From assembly GCA_934047225.1 (NCBI GenBank), contig CAKOHE010000025.1:653001-717000 (forward strand): DNA of 64,000 nt. The letters run 5' to 3'. The notes beneath the pieces were generated by a model. That model made no database searches. It saw only the letters and a list, made by a program, of their open reading frames with translations, and was not told where the DNA came from. Source of the DNA: Ypsolopha sequella. Its lineage: Eukaryota > Arthropoda > Insecta > Lepidoptera > Ypsolophidae. Each line of letters opens with the position of its first letter. Positions within the stretch are counted from its first letter, which is position 1. A program made the translations under genes and the position numbers. Positions 11,097 through 22,187 of the stretch are shown here, piece by piece.

Positions 11097-11430
11097 AAAT
11101 TTACCTTCTGTTGACTATGATCCCTCTTCCCGCTTACCCTTCATTTGGAATTACATTGATTTCATGAAATACATGAAACCTATGCACCAAGTAAGGTATT
11201 AGCTAATCTGAGGCATACAAATTGTTGCAGAAACGGCAGAAACAATGGCATGTCTTGTGAACTCCTTGGTAGAAGAAAAAGTACCTTTAACAACTGATGT
11301 CATTAACAGCATCAACGTTAAAGAGGTGGTGGATGATATTAAAGGTAAGAAATACGAAGTGTCTTTTAGCTACGATAGAAACGATAAGGCTACCACAGTG
11401 CTTCTTGAATTTTTTAATCTGTTATTTAAC
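11097..11430 (+). CDS. Two candidate exons of an unrecognised protein
   Basis: The first segment (to about 11191) reads PSVDYDPSSRLPFIWNYIDF then MKYMKPMHQ before a donor-like CAA/GTAAGG. After a gap of only about 40 bp and a TTGTTGCAG acceptor, a second segment (11235-11430) reads MACLVNSLVEEKVPLTTDVI and on to LLEFFNLLFN. Both have ordinary protein composition and no stop. The second stops exactly where a hAT-type end begins (11431). I do not recognise the family, the phases do not join perfectly, and the upstream start was not found. Confidence 0.35.
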
Positions 11431-11560
11431 CAGTGGCGTAGCTACGCCAATGCAACCAATGCGGTCGTATGGGGCCCCTCATTCAAGGGGGCCCTCATAT
11501 AAGTTAAAAAAAAAGTTTTGACCCCTTAAAGCCGTACAGAAAAAAATTTGGACAGAAAGC
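11431..11560 (+). mobile_element. hAT-type element end, partial
   Basis: Starts CAGTGGCGTAGCTACGCC, a typical hAT terminal sequence, followed by a GGGCCCC/GGGGGCCC stem-like segment. No matching right end was found downstream, so only the left part is supported. Confidence 0.45.
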
Positions 11561-11699
11561 AATGGCTACTCTTACTTGCAAAATTATTCATATATTTGTG
11601 TCACATTCGTCCATACTGTTTACGGTAATTAACAGAAAAGCAAACTATAAGACTCACGGAAAATGATTGATTTTTTTCATTTCGCGCTCGGTGAGTTAA

Positions 11700-12112
11700 G
11701 AGGCTATGCGAATTTTATTTTTGTTACTGTCACTCCAAGCGAAAACACGCTCAGTGCGAGAGGGGCGGAATCAGGGCGAAGGCGAAAAATTTAAGTTTTA
11801 TAATGTTTATAAAAAAAACTAAAATAGCTAGCAAAATTTAAAATATCAAATCTCTAGATACTGTTGAAACACACCTAATAAAATATGTTTGAGTTCTGTA
11901 TATGGCTCCTATTCGTCAAACGAGGAGAAAAAGTGTGTTTGAAGATCTCATTTCAACAATTATTTCTATCGAGTAAAATTTATCCAAACATGTTTTCCAA
12001 TTTCGAAACCCTAGATTATATAGAAATTTATTAAAATTTTCCGTGTATTTCATGAAATACACAAAAAAGAAGCACCTGTATTTTTTTAAAATAAGAGATC
12101 TTTTAATGCTGT
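11700..12112. mobile_element. TTAA-flanked (piggyBac-like) MITE, family A, copy 1
   Basis: TTAA lies at 11696-11699 directly before GAGGCTATGCGAATTTT. The body, read on the other strand, matches 51945-52358 over almost its whole length, including the palindrome GTATTTCATGAAATAC near 12043-12058. The right end is decayed but followed by TTAA. It carries no coding sequence. The copy lies between the candidate exons at 11097-11430 and 12210-12469. Confidence 0.75.
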
Positions 12113-12209
12113 TGAAACCTATAATATAAATTCTATCTTAAGAAGTTTTACTGCGGAAAATAAAAATATTTGCATTTCAATAAATAATTAAATATATTAT
12201 AGCCAAAAA

Positions 12210-12469
12210 TCCCCCATAGATGCTGTTTGCAAATATTGGTCCAGAGATCAGTTACGAGCCAAAGATCAGCGCCCACGATGCAAAAAAAAAGACAAAATTA
12301 TTAAACAGTCAACCAGCCAGAGTTCCATAGACGCAAAAACTGATTATGACCCAGTCAGTGCTCCCAAGCAAACCGAAGATTCCAAAAGAGAACATTCGGC
12401 AAGAAGCGAATTGTCGGCAGAGTCGAATATGTCTTTGACCAGTAAAGACCCGATCACGTCACAAAAATA
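12210..12469 (+). CDS. Candidate terminal exon, unrecognised charged protein tail
   Basis: After an acceptor-like CCCCCATAG an open frame runs 86 codons to a TAA at 12467-12469. It starts AVCKYWSRDQLRAKDQRPRC and continues rich in K, S, D, E and Q. It could be the tail of the gene whose candidate exons lie at 11097-11430, with a hAT end and a TTAA element in the intron between. The composition is low-complexity and the link is inference. Confidence 0.3.
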
Positions 12470-12652
12470 AGGCGATAATTAAAATTTATTTTAGGATAAT
12501 GTCACGGACGTAGGATAATGTTTATGTTTATGAGTCCATTTGTGTCCTTTTCTAGTTTTAAAACTTTATTTTAAGTAAGTAGTTAACCAGTAGAATCATT
12601 AATACTCAATTGATTTTAATATGATCAATCATACACTACCGGCAAAATCAGC

Positions 12653-12800
12653 GTAGATCGTGCCCGCTGGACTGACGATCTGAAGGACGTTGATGCGGGT
12701 GGCGGCTGGATGAGGATGACTGAGGACCGCCAAGAGTGGCGTAATATGGGGGAGGCCTATGTCCAGCAGTGGACGAATACGGGCTGATGGATGGACTGGC
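12653..12800 (+). pseudogene. RTE-clade LINE, C-terminal tail
   Basis: The frame reads RARWTDDLKDV, then GGGWMRMTEDRQEWRNMGEA, then YVQQWTNTG and a stop at 12785-12787. This is the conserved C-terminal end of RTE-type non-LTR retrotransposon proteins. It is followed by ATGG units, the short tandem tail usual for the clade. Only about 45 codons survive. A longer sister copy lies at 49716. Confidence 0.9.
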
Positions 12801-13086
12801 AAAATCAAAGAATCTATTACTCTTCTGAGCAAGATCGTGATCACAGACCGCTGTAACTGAAGAAATTCTACAGGGTGGGGTACCTAATTCAAAACGTAAT
12901 ATCTTTATGTTGGATAAATAAACGCATTTTTATAAAATACCTATGGTTTATTTTGTTTTTATCTTTCCGACAAGCATCAAAAATGGGCTTTAGGAAGAAC
13001 GAATTTTGTTTGTGCGCCCTGTAGCAGCATATCATCGCATGATCATCGATCTATGGTTACACAATGCTCGTATTGTGACTTTCAGG

Positions 13087-13408
13087 CCTTGGATGTGCGA
13101 CCATTGGAGGAATTTACATCTGGGTTTCTCGTTGCCTCGGACCAGTGTTGCCAGATGAGGAAACTGATATTACAGTGTTCGGGACCAAATTACAGCAGAA
13201 TTCATTAATTTTCATATTTTTCGCCATTTTCAAAAAACGTAGATATGTGACTTTTGGCATTAGAAAATTACAGTGTATTTTATTAAGTGCTACAGTGTAC
13301 AGTAGATCGTGTTAAATAACAGTAAATCTACTGTACATACAGTATGTCTGGCAACACTGCCTCGGACAATATGTACGCAAAGCTAGAGGCAGGTAGCCCC
13401 CAACGATC
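13087..13408 (+). pseudogene. Exon-like frame split by a hAT MITE
   Basis: With the element at 13143-13359 and one target duplication removed, the flanks read an uninterrupted frame between an acceptor (ACTTTCAG, ending 13086) and a donor-like GGCAG/GTAGCC. The peptide starts LGCATIGGIYIWVSRCLG and I do not recognise it. It may be a true exon copy destroyed by the insertion or a chance frame inside an older repeat. Confidence 0.3.
13143..13359. mobile_element. hAT-like MITE, 217 bp, with intact termini
   Basis: Perfect 13-bp terminal inverted repeats, CAGTGTTGCCAGA on the left and its complement on the right, are flanked by the identical octamer CCTCGGAC (13135-13142 and 13360-13367). The 8-bp target duplication and the CAGTG start assign it to hAT. 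It has no coding capacity. The perfect duplication suggests a fairly recent insertion. Confidence 0.92.
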
Positions 13409-13885
13409 TTGAGTCGACCTGTGTCGGTACAAATATCGACAGATTCTACTATTCAACGTTCATAACAGCGCGCATTGCATAACGACCGACGCGACGTCGC
13501 GTCGTCGCTGGGTCTCCGGATAGCGCAAAAAAGTAAAAAATGAAACTTTTCACATGGAAGTCGTAAAAAAAATACCATAAATAATTTTTCTAAGCAATAT
13601 TTTCCTTGTATTTTAGTGTAAGAACCATACAAATACCATCAGTGGTTTCAAATAAATATCCAATTTCAATTTTAGTCTAAAAACAAAATTGACTTTAAAC
13701 AATATTTTCATGCTGTTTCCGTTACGAGAGAATAATTTCCTAAAATAAAGTTGTTTTTTATAGTTTAACTAACAATTACATTTTTTTTTCATAATTTTTA
13801 AACATACCGTTTAAGATATATAATTGTATCAATAAAGTAATTTTCGGATGAGGCTATGAAGAGGCGCCTTGTTGTCAAATGACAA
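13390..13885 (+). repeat. Interspersed repeat family R1w, copy 1
   Basis: Shares GAGTCGA-x-CTGTGTCGGTACAAATATCG, GCTGGGTCTCCGGATAGCGC, AAGCAATATTTTCCTTGTAT and GAAGAGGCGCCTT with segments at 33820-34215 and 39630-39850, all in the same orientation. No coding sequence is seen and the class is unknown. Confidence 0.75.
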
Positions 13886-14477
13886 CGACACACACTTGAA
13901 TATCAAAACAATTGAAAGAATTAGGATTAATACAATTGCTTAGTCACAGCGTTGTTTAGAATTTTGAATTTTTGAATTTTTTGAATAAGAGTTTTCTTAC
14001 GCCATCTGAGCCTTATGGTAGTCGGTAAGTAAATGCGGGATCCAACGGGAAACTAGCTTTCTCACACCAAGCGCCTCATGCAAGATCTTCTGAAAGGTTT
14101 TCCATAAAATGCCTAATAACGCCTCTGTCTCCCGATATGTCACATCACGATATTCGAGGATTAGTTGTTTCACAGCAACGATGTAATGCAGATGCGATTA
14201 TCATTAAGGGTCTGTATTTGGGTGTACCCGAATTCCATTATTTGTAAACTTTTTAGCAAGGAGCAAGTTTTTGAGTGTTGTGTAATTTCTCGTAATATCG
14301 TTGTAAGAATCTATAATTGTAAGAAAAAGAAGAAATGTCTTCACGGTAATTTATTCTAGAACTTTCAGACTTTTTAGAATTTTCAAGATGAATAATAATA
14401 AATAAATAGTTTTTAATTTATTTATTTAGTAGATATTCGTAACAAACTTCAATTACGGAACGCAGCCGCAAAAAATT
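13886..14477. other. No gene recognised
   Basis: AT-rich; short frames lack any recognisable domain. Confidence 0.4.
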
Positions 14478-14868
14478 AAAGTTAATTATTGTTATAAAGT
14501 TGAAGTACAAAATTATTATTTTTTGTTGCACACATAAACAAACTAATCGTAAAATATATTTTTTGAAATTGTTACGGTTATTGTAAAACATGATAATGAT
14601 ATGTATGTATGAATAATGTATGTTGTGTTTAATTATGATAAGTATTCCTGTGTTTTTGTCACAAGGTGGGTGATAGTTTGTTTTAATCAATTTAAACAAA
14701 CTATCAGTCACCTTGTGGCAAGAACACAGTCATTCGTTAAACACATTATCATGTTTTACAATAACCGTAACAATTTCATAAAATATATTTTATGTATAAT
14801 TTATGATTATGTGTACAACAAAAAGTAATAATTTTGTACTTCAACTTCATAACAATAATCAACTTCAA
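14478..14868. repeat. Large fold-back palindrome, about 390 bp
   Basis: The left half (14478-14690) is largely the reverse complement of the right half (14693-14868). Matching blocks include GTTGAAGTACAAAATTATTA, AATTGTTACGGTTATTGTAA and, near the centre, TGATAGTTTG. Because of this, frames on opposite strands encode the same peptide core MFYNNRNNF. Likely a fold-back DNA element or MITE. Confidence 0.85.
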
Positions 14869-15282
14869 TCAAACAATAATCAACATTCAATTTTAATCTG
14901 AAACTTAGAATACATCAACAAAAAATCACAACTTATACTACTTTAACAGTGGTACAATAAAACGCCAAGAAAAACCGAGTAGTTAAAATAATCAATGTAT
15001 TATTATGTTTAGTGGCTACTTATTATAAACTATCGGAATATTACATTAGACCTTTTTTTTTATTTTTATCTAAAGGTTTGAATCGGGAATTCCTTTGAAT
15101 TTCTTCAATTTATTTTCTGGCCTTTTTGTTCTAAAGAAAGTGTTCTCCTTTTTCTTTACTTCGCCCCTCAATTGTGACAGAGATATGGCCTGCAAATAAA
15201 TATTTAATGTTTCAATCAAAGCAAAAGCAAGAATCCTTTAAGGTTATGTTAGTATGACTCATACAGTGTTTTTAAAAATAGC

Positions 15283-15673
15283 AGTTTGATGGTTTCTGAG
15301 GTATTTAACATTTTAAAAAAATATGAAAACTTCTTTCCGTCCCTAGCTTTTTGGCTGTCACTACTTTATTTTTCAGTTTAGGCATTATTTTTTTTACAAA
15401 TATTATTTGGAAATGACCTGTCATGTATTGAGTACCAAATATTATCGAATAATTACACGAAATCTAAATGGCAGGACTTCATTTTCAGTTTTTGTGTAAA
15501 CTTGAAAAAATATTTAAACTTTGGCCTATTGTCATGAAAAAAAAATGGCGTGGAATGACAAACTAATTTAAGTAACAACTATTGTAAAAATAAAGTAATG
15601 ACAGCAAAAAAACTATGGACGGGAAGAAGTTTTCAATTTTTTTTTTTTTTAATATCTCAGAAACCATCAAACT
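15283..15673. repeat. Fold-back repeat with arms of about 95 bp
   Basis: The segment from AGTTTGATGGTTTCTGAGGT at 15283 to about 15378 is the complement of about 15585-15673, with the shared core GGGA-GGAAGAAGTTTTCA. The arms are separated by about 200 bp. No coding sequence; probably a MITE. Confidence 0.8.
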
Positions 15674-15929
15674 TTTGTTTCACCTATGTAACATGCTTTT
15701 ATTTTTTTTATCTTTTAACCAGAATAACAAAGTTAAGTTATGCACTTTGCCCTAAGCGACTGACGTTTAACCTTAATAGGATTGTGTTGTCCCATGGGCA
15801 GCAGGGCCTTAAAACTAACACGCTCCTCCTCTCTTCGCTCGTCGTCGCACCTACTTTTTGACTTTTTGTTAAAAGAGTTTCGTAAACCTAACACCAACAA
15901 AAAATAGCAAAAAACGAAAATCTTCTGAC

Positions 15930-15995
15930 GAGTGGCTTCGAACCCTAACTCATTACTACAGCTTAGTGCTTTTACTCATCACACCAACGACTCGA
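15930..15995 (-). repeat. tRNA-like SINE head or tRNA pseudogene
   Basis: On the minus strand a B-box-like GGGTTCGAA lies about 45 bp after TGGTGTGATGAGTAAAAGC, a decayed A-box. The spacing fits RNA polymerase III promoters of tRNA-derived SINEs. The cloverleaf is not intact, so it is not called a tRNA gene. Confidence 0.45.
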
Positions 15996-16927
15996 TATTG
16001 AAAGCATCCAATCAAGCGAAGATATACGACGAAATGACGTAACTGTCGGCAAAATCTATATCTATATATAAATAAAAATGAATTGCTGTTCGTTAGTCTC
16101 GCTAAAACTCGAGAACGGCTGAACCGATTTGGCTAATTTTAGTCTTGAAATATTCGTGGAAGTCCAGGGAAGGTTTAAGCGATGAGAAAATGTGGAAAAA
16201 TTGCGAGGAAAATACTAAAAACGACAATTTTATTTTCCCATACAAACTGTTCTTACCTATCAAACATTTGATGTTTGCCCCGTCGCGTCGTCGGTTCGGT
16301 ATTTTAGGAATAAAAACATGTAGATCTAGATTAAATAAGGGTTTGGAATCGACAACATATATCCATAATAGTCTGATTATCGCGTATTTAGATTTAAAAC
16401 ATGTAAAATAATGACACTATAATGACACTTGGTTGTTGTGTTGGCGAAGTGGTTATATTGTCTTTGGTGTTGGGTGCGTTCAGAAATATACTTTGAAACC
16501 TCAGAATAAGGAATACAAATAGAAGCCTGACTAAAATAAGAACTGGGCATTAGCCATTGTACTCATCTAACGTCAATTACTCCTGTGTACGAGTGAATGA
16601 AACAGCGGACCGCACTTACTTTATATTTTTTCCTGGTGTGTCACTAGATTGAACCAAACAAATGTCAGATGGATGTAATTTGGATGTATTTCAAATATTA
16701 TAATACCATCAAATTAAATATGTCTCATCATTGTATCGTTGTGTTGTAATATCGTTCTTTGCGTGCATCACATCTTAATTTGGTGGCATCGAAATGTCTA
16801 TTGCATTTTGCGAAAGTTTACAGCTTCACCGAGAGAAATTAAATATTTTGGTGCTCTTCCTCTCAAAATTCGTGAAAGTGTGATTTATTATTGTTTGTGT
16901 TGATTGTTTTTTTAACATTGTAATAAA

Positions 16928-18373
16928 ATGTCTTGTGCGATTGAAGGCTGTAAATCGCATACAGGAAGAAAAGAAAACAACAATGAAGCAATATCATTAA
17001 ATCGGTGAGTTCTGATAGTTTTTATGTTAATAAGTTGCAGGATCATACCTAAAACTCAGTAACAATAATAGTAGTTCTTGTAAATCATACTCGTGTTCAA
17101 TTCTACACCGATATTTGCCTGTTTTATATAGATTTTCTGCCGACTATGAGAGGTTATGTTTTTTCGTATAGTGATGTACTAAAGTCCGTGTGGCAAACTA
17201 TCGAACATTGGTTCCCGCGGCAGCCGTGCATAAAGGATAATAGATTAATGAGAGGTTTTCTTTTTGAGTATTAAAAAAAAACATAGTTTCCAAGAACTCT
17301 GTAGATGGTGTTGAACTGACTACGTTGCTAGGTGCCAAAGCCAAAACGATTGAAAAAAAAAAAACATTGCGTCACGTCACATACGCTCGTTGGTTGATGA
17401 CATGTGTGCTGAGCATATTATGTGCGAATGCTTTGTTATGGTCCGTCCAGGTTTAAAATGTACTATGGCTTGTACTCATTGCGCTTTACGACTTTCATCT
17501 TTAGGAAAAAGATGTATGCCTCCATTTTTATACAAATCCACAAGGCACAGACTTCTCTTCTTTTTCTCTTGGGACATTTTCTTTATGGCGTAGAAAACTC
17601 ATAAAAAGACTGCTAATTATTTTTTTATTTTTCCTTGTTGTTATTATTTATTTATTTTCAAAATGTCATTGTGATGTGATGTGACAATGACATTAATTAC
17701 TTTTTTATGTACGTTTCGTTTAACGATCTCAAAATTACATCCAAGTGCAATAATCAAAAAATTATGTGACGTTCCGTTCCTTGCAGTAACTTACCAAGTT
17801 CAGCGCCATCTATCCAGCGACTAGGGAAGAGTAAAAAAAAAAAAAGAAAAGAAAATCCCTCATTGCAGCGCGAGTTAAAAGAAAAATAATGCCGAATAAA
17901 TATCGCTATATTTTTTTGTTACAGATTTCCAAAAAGGGAAGAATTAAAAAGTGAATGGCTTAGACGAATAATTTGACCAAATTGGGCAATTAACAAAAGC
18001 AGTCATATTTGTTCGAAACACTTTACGTCGGATTCTTTTGGACCAAACGAAAATTTAAAATGGAGACTTTTAAAAGCAGATGCCTTACCAACGTTATATT
18101 TACCAGATACAGACACATTGGTAACCTTTAAATAATTATGTATAATTGCATTATCAATCTTGTTTGTACGTACGTGCTTGTACTATACTATAGTATATTA
18201 ACTCGATAATTTTTCAATTTTAGGCAACAGAACCAGTACCTATGGATGTCTGTGGTTTAGAAAAGTGCATACTTCTATGTTCGCAAATCGTTCTGAAAGG
18301 CCTGTTCGTTCACGTTACTGCCGTGATCGACTTCACGAAGAAATTCCGCAGATCAAGAAATTTTCGTACTTAG
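16928..18373 (+). pseudogene. THAP-domain protein, three exons, one in-frame stop
   Basis: Exons 16928-17004, 17925-18120 and 18224-18373 join in phase to 140 codons plus stop. The protein starts MSCAIEGCKSHTGRKENN and shows the THAP C2CH zinc pattern: C3 and C8, the FPKREELKSEWLRRI segment, then CSKHF and finally LLKADALPTLYLP. THAP domains bind DNA in host regulators and in P-type and ISL2EU transposases. A TGA at 17974-17976 interrupts exon 2 just before PNW. All splice sites are canonical (GTGAGT, TTACAG, GTAACC, TTTTAG). Only the tail after residue 91 is unrecognised. A 616-bp element fills most of intron 1. Status as pseudogene rests on the single stop. Confidence 0.75.
17248..17863. 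mobile_element. ISL2EU-like MITE, 616 bp, in the THAP intron
   Basis: Ends ATGAGAGGTTTTC and, inverted, ATGAGGGATTTTC. The left 150 bp and right 200 bp match the ends of the element at 57060-57841, which retains a transposase fragment. The left flank is TA; the right flank is TG, so the 2-bp duplication is imperfect. No transposase remains here. Confidence 0.7.
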
Positions 18374-18399
18374 TGGTTGACAATAAAAGTACTTTGACA

Positions 18400-19670
18400 G
18401 GGTAGTTCTATCGTGAAATGAATTTTGGGAATGCTTATTGACTTGTACTGTGCATAATTTGATTTCTTATCATTATTTGTTATTAGTTTTTATTCAAGAT
18501 AAGTTGTTGTTTATTTGATAGAAATAAAAAAAAAAATTAAATTACCTCTGTAGTAATTGCGCTGTCATCGCTCATCATTGACATAATATTATAATTACGA
18601 ATCCTATAAGTCTATGATTATTATGATTTCTATTGTTGCGATTAATTCCTTCCTCCTTGATTGAACAAAGACGTGACATCAACGAACATCTATTTGATTG
18701 AGTTAAGAGGCGACTTAAAAAGTATCTACTTAAATAGTTTACGGTTGTATCTCTGATACAAGCTACAGCATTTTTTGTACTAGAAACAAGCACAATTTTG
18801 GACTTAACTTATGTACCTACCTGCCTACGATATAGTAATTTGTACTTAATAAAAAATATTATGCTAAACGAAAGATATCCTTTTATTAATTCCTTATTTA
18901 CACAATATAACATGTGTCCCACTGGGGTAGACAGAGACCACTTTGCTATTCTCTTGGCCTCCTTCCAAAGCAAGAGGATGTCACCAGAAAGGTCGGTGCC
19001 TCCTGCATTCTCTTTTTTTTTCACACTTTGATACGATATAATGTGTGGTAAGGAGATTGGTCGCGGTTCATTTCGATTTGGTTTATTTATCGTAGTCAAA
19101 AATCGACATTGTTACATCACTAGCAAAGCAACGAACTAGTGACAACCTACCTAATTAAGAAAAAACTAAAACATATCCATCTCTCTCTAACGCCCTAGAA
19201 TGTCGTGAGAAAATCAAGGATAGGTGTCTTTCTCCGCGTATTATTTTAGTCAGGTTTCTATTTGTATTCCTTATTCTGAGTTTGAAACAGTAAAGTTCGC
19301 TATACGATCTGAAATTGAGTACTTCCCTAAAAATCAAATCAGCGACTCTTTATCAAATGTCAAAACGCCCCGATACTATGAAATTTGTATGAGGTTTTAC
19401 ATTATGACGTCACAGTTTTCTGTGATCAAACTGCTTCTTTTTTTCTTAGTTTTTAGCAATTATAAAATTGTCAAACCCTCAAAAAAATCAGTGAAAATGT
19501 TTTAACGATTATTTTAAAAAATCACATTGGATTGTGTCAGTTATTTTACTTGAACAGCAGTCAAGTTTCAGAATGCACGGAATTGTATTCAATTTATCTA
19601 TTACCCGCACACATTATGTTTTTAACACCTGAAAAAAGATTCAGAACTTGATTTGTCATTCTGATACTGC
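18400..19670. other. No gene recognised
   Basis: Contains a segment at 18900-19000 (GTCCCACTGGGGTAGACAGA) that looks like a common interspersed repeat. No supported coding sequence. Confidence 0.35.
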
Positions 19671-19675
19671 TTACA

Positions 19676-20490
19676 ATGCCGAGGAGAAAACGACCTAACA
19701 TACATAGGTCGTCGAAGTCGATCGAATGTGCGACGAGCTACCTCACGCGCTAATCGCACTGATGACCAGCGAGAGACTGATAATGATAACAGTCGTATTG
19801 GTATGGCAGATTTGCATTCTAGAGTGAATTACAATGAAGTGGATAATAGGCATAGAATGGAACGAGTTCGGGCACATCGATCACAACAGCAGCGAGCATG
19901 GGAAAATGAAATTGATCGATTCCGCAGACGCAATGTTCCTGTAAACCTGGCACGAGGAGCATTCTCCTACGATCAAGAAATAGATTATAGTGCCGACAAA
20001 TCTGTAACAATTGGGGAAATGTCAATCATTTGTCAACATTGTAAAGCTTTAAAATACAGCGGTGAATTTGCAGGATTATGCTGTGCTGGTGGTAAAATAA
20101 AATTGCCACAGTTAGTCCCACCACCACCTGATCCATTAGACTCATTAGTTTTTGGGATAGTTGATTAATTGATTACAGGTGCTGAAACCAACAAAAAAGT
20201 CAGTGCTATGAATTTTTATTCAAACAGAATCCGTGAAGGTGAAATAAATCATATTTTGATGTGTCAACGACTTTTTCATCACTTTGCAGTTGACATGTAT
20301 GTCAAAATTGAGACTGAACGATTGACGTACATCCGTCTAAACCAATAGCAGCTTCGATCTGAAGAGTACATTCATCTTCGCGATGCTATTAATGCCGATG
20401 GCAATGCAAACAATGCGGGTAAAATGTCAATTTTGCCGGCCACTTACATTGGAAGGCCGCGCCACCACGGTGTCGTGCATTTAGGTATAT
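19676..20490 (+). pseudogene. Helitron replication-helicase protein, N-terminal remnant
   Basis: The frame opens MPRRKRPNIH, shifts near 19710, then continues to a stop at 20168. It contains the Helitron pre-domain signature CQHCKALKYSGEF then GLCCAGGKIKLPQLVPPP. After a stop and further shifts, EEYIHLRDAINADGNANNAG and ILPATYIGRPRHHG match the start of the Helitron Rep-associated helicase-like domain. The HUH nuclease and helicase are absent, so the copy is inactive. Confidence 0.88.
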
Positions 20491-20499
20491 TTGTTGTTA

Positions 20500-21480
20500 C
20501 TAATACATATATGTCTGAAATAATATTCAATTTGATATAATTCAAATATTTTTTATTAAAGACTATATAAATCAACCTTTACGGTAGGAAGCATATTTTC
20601 TAAAATTTCCGCGATTGACACCTGAATCGGCAACATATCAATTAATCTAACAGCGAATGCGAAACAGGCTTGCTAAAGATGTCTTGACTTGCCTCGCCAG
20701 GACTTGACGGCGTGGCGGAAGGCCTCGGTGACTCGGACAAATCTGGTAGAACCAGAATATTGCCGATGTTGTGCTCATGACTTTCTTAAATCTCATCCAA
20801 ATCCTTTTCTTAAATCTCATCCAAATCCTTATCATCGGCAGTTAAATTAAGTTCTGAAAATGTTATTCCTTCAGATGATGACACAGATGATGATGATGGC
20901 ATTGTTGAGACGAACTTCGGTTTTAATAACAGTTGTTGTTTCACTCGATTTTTTTGTTCCTTAGCCCTATTAATTCGTATTATTCGGCTCAAATTGTGAC
21001 CGCACTTTATACAAAACTTGAAGTTATCAGGTTATTGTCAAACATTCGTTGCATCTTTACAATTTTTGTGCAACTAGGACAGGTACTTCTGTTGTTCGTC
21101 AAAAGTAACTATAACTTCTGAAAAATAGTTTTGAAATATCAATTTTATTTTCTTGGAAAGTTCGGTGACAGTGATACTGACAGTCAGTGTTGGCAGGTTA
21201 CTATTACGTTTAGTAATGTGGCGTAATCGATACAGACAAAAAAAAATAGGCTGGTACCTCATTTGTTAATATAAGTATCTATAATCTAATATAATGTCTC
21301 ATGTAAAATAAGTATGAACATTAAGCTGGACATGTGTGCGTGATTTGCCCACTCTTTCCGCCCACTATGGAGCCGATACTTAGACTATCTGATGATGCCT
21401 TTATAAAGCTGCCGGCTCTGAAATACATACATATGGTTTAAACTAATATGGTTTATATTAAGAGGTAAGTGATACGAAGT
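20500..21480. other. No clear gene; short tandem repeat and an acidic minus-strand frame
   Basis: A 23-bp unit containing CTTAAATCTCATCCAAATCC is present twice at 20785-20829. A minus frame (20810-20992) reads a serine-rich and acidic tail (SSSSVSSSEG, DDKDLDEI). It could be the end of some protein, but I have no partner for it. Confidence 0.3.
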
Positions 21481-21499
21481 TCACCGGGTCAGCTAGTAG

Positions 21500-22015
21500 T
21501 AAATAAATATTACTAGCTTGCCGCAAACGGCAATATTAACTTTCGATTTGCTAGTTTACCACTAGTGGTACGGTAGACACTTTTTTTATTTTATCCTGCG
21601 TGTGGTTTTCATAATTCGTTTATTGCAATCATGTAGTACAAGTTGGCGTTATTAATAATAACATGTATTATAAAGTTCAATTACATGATACCCCTTGTAG
21701 GGCATAGCAATGTTGTTGCAGTGCATGCTTAAAAAATAAAGATACCCAAAATAATTACAATTTACATGACATAAAATTTACATAAATTAATTACTTTATT
21801 TTTGATATATATACATTAAATAACAATGAATTCAATAATTTAAAGTATTTTTGTGTTTATCACTGGCAATTATGACGTTAATTTTACATATTATAATTAT
21901 TATAAATCTTACAAATATACACATATAATACTTGTATCCTTATACCAAAAATTCTAAAAAAACAAATTCATACAGAAATTAACCTGGAGAAAAGAACATT
22001 TAAACATAATCTCAG
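21500..22015. other. No gene recognised
   Basis: AT-rich sequence right of the Helitron end. Confidence 0.4.
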
Positions 22016-22019
22016 AAGA

Positions 22020-22187
22020 AAAAATATACTAAAATCACATTGTCCAAGGACTGAGTATGGAAAAAGAAATTTACTATATGGTGGAGTGCAACTTTATAAC
22101 AAATTACCAAATAACATAAAAGAATGTGAATTGATATCTACTTTTAAAACTAAGCTCAAAACTTACATTGCAACAAACGTGTTTTAA
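22020..22187 (+). pseudogene. LINE protein C-terminal tail
   Basis: The frame includes YGKRNLLYGGVQLYNKLPNN and ends after STFKTKLKTYIATNVF at a TAA. The pattern of LFNKLP and FK-KLK-YL is the usual end of Jockey/CR1-group LINE proteins. Only this tail remains. Confidence 0.7.

Larger units (their letters stand above)
16061..21496 (+). mobile_element. Helitron-type element or composite, 5.4 kb
   Basis: The left end has TCTATATATAAATAAAAATG followed by the AATTGCTGTTCGTTAGTCTC and GAACGGCTGAACCGATTTGG signature that I know from insect Helitrons. The right end reads GTTCACCGGGTCAGCTAG followed by T, the usual Helitron CTAG/T end. A decayed Helitron replication protein (19676-20490) lies inside. 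The interval also holds a THAP gene and an ISL2EU-type MITE, so it may be one element with captured or inserted DNA or two Helitron pieces that happen to flank other DNA. Confidence 0.6.

Noticed and set aside
10969..11202. CRNC...-type zinc-finger protein from the 77-codon frame
   Set aside because: A single cysteine pair and no further zinc ligands; only its last part is kept as a candidate exon.
14418..14828. Two similar proteins on opposite strands
   Set aside because: The likeness is explained by the palindrome; neither has a domain.
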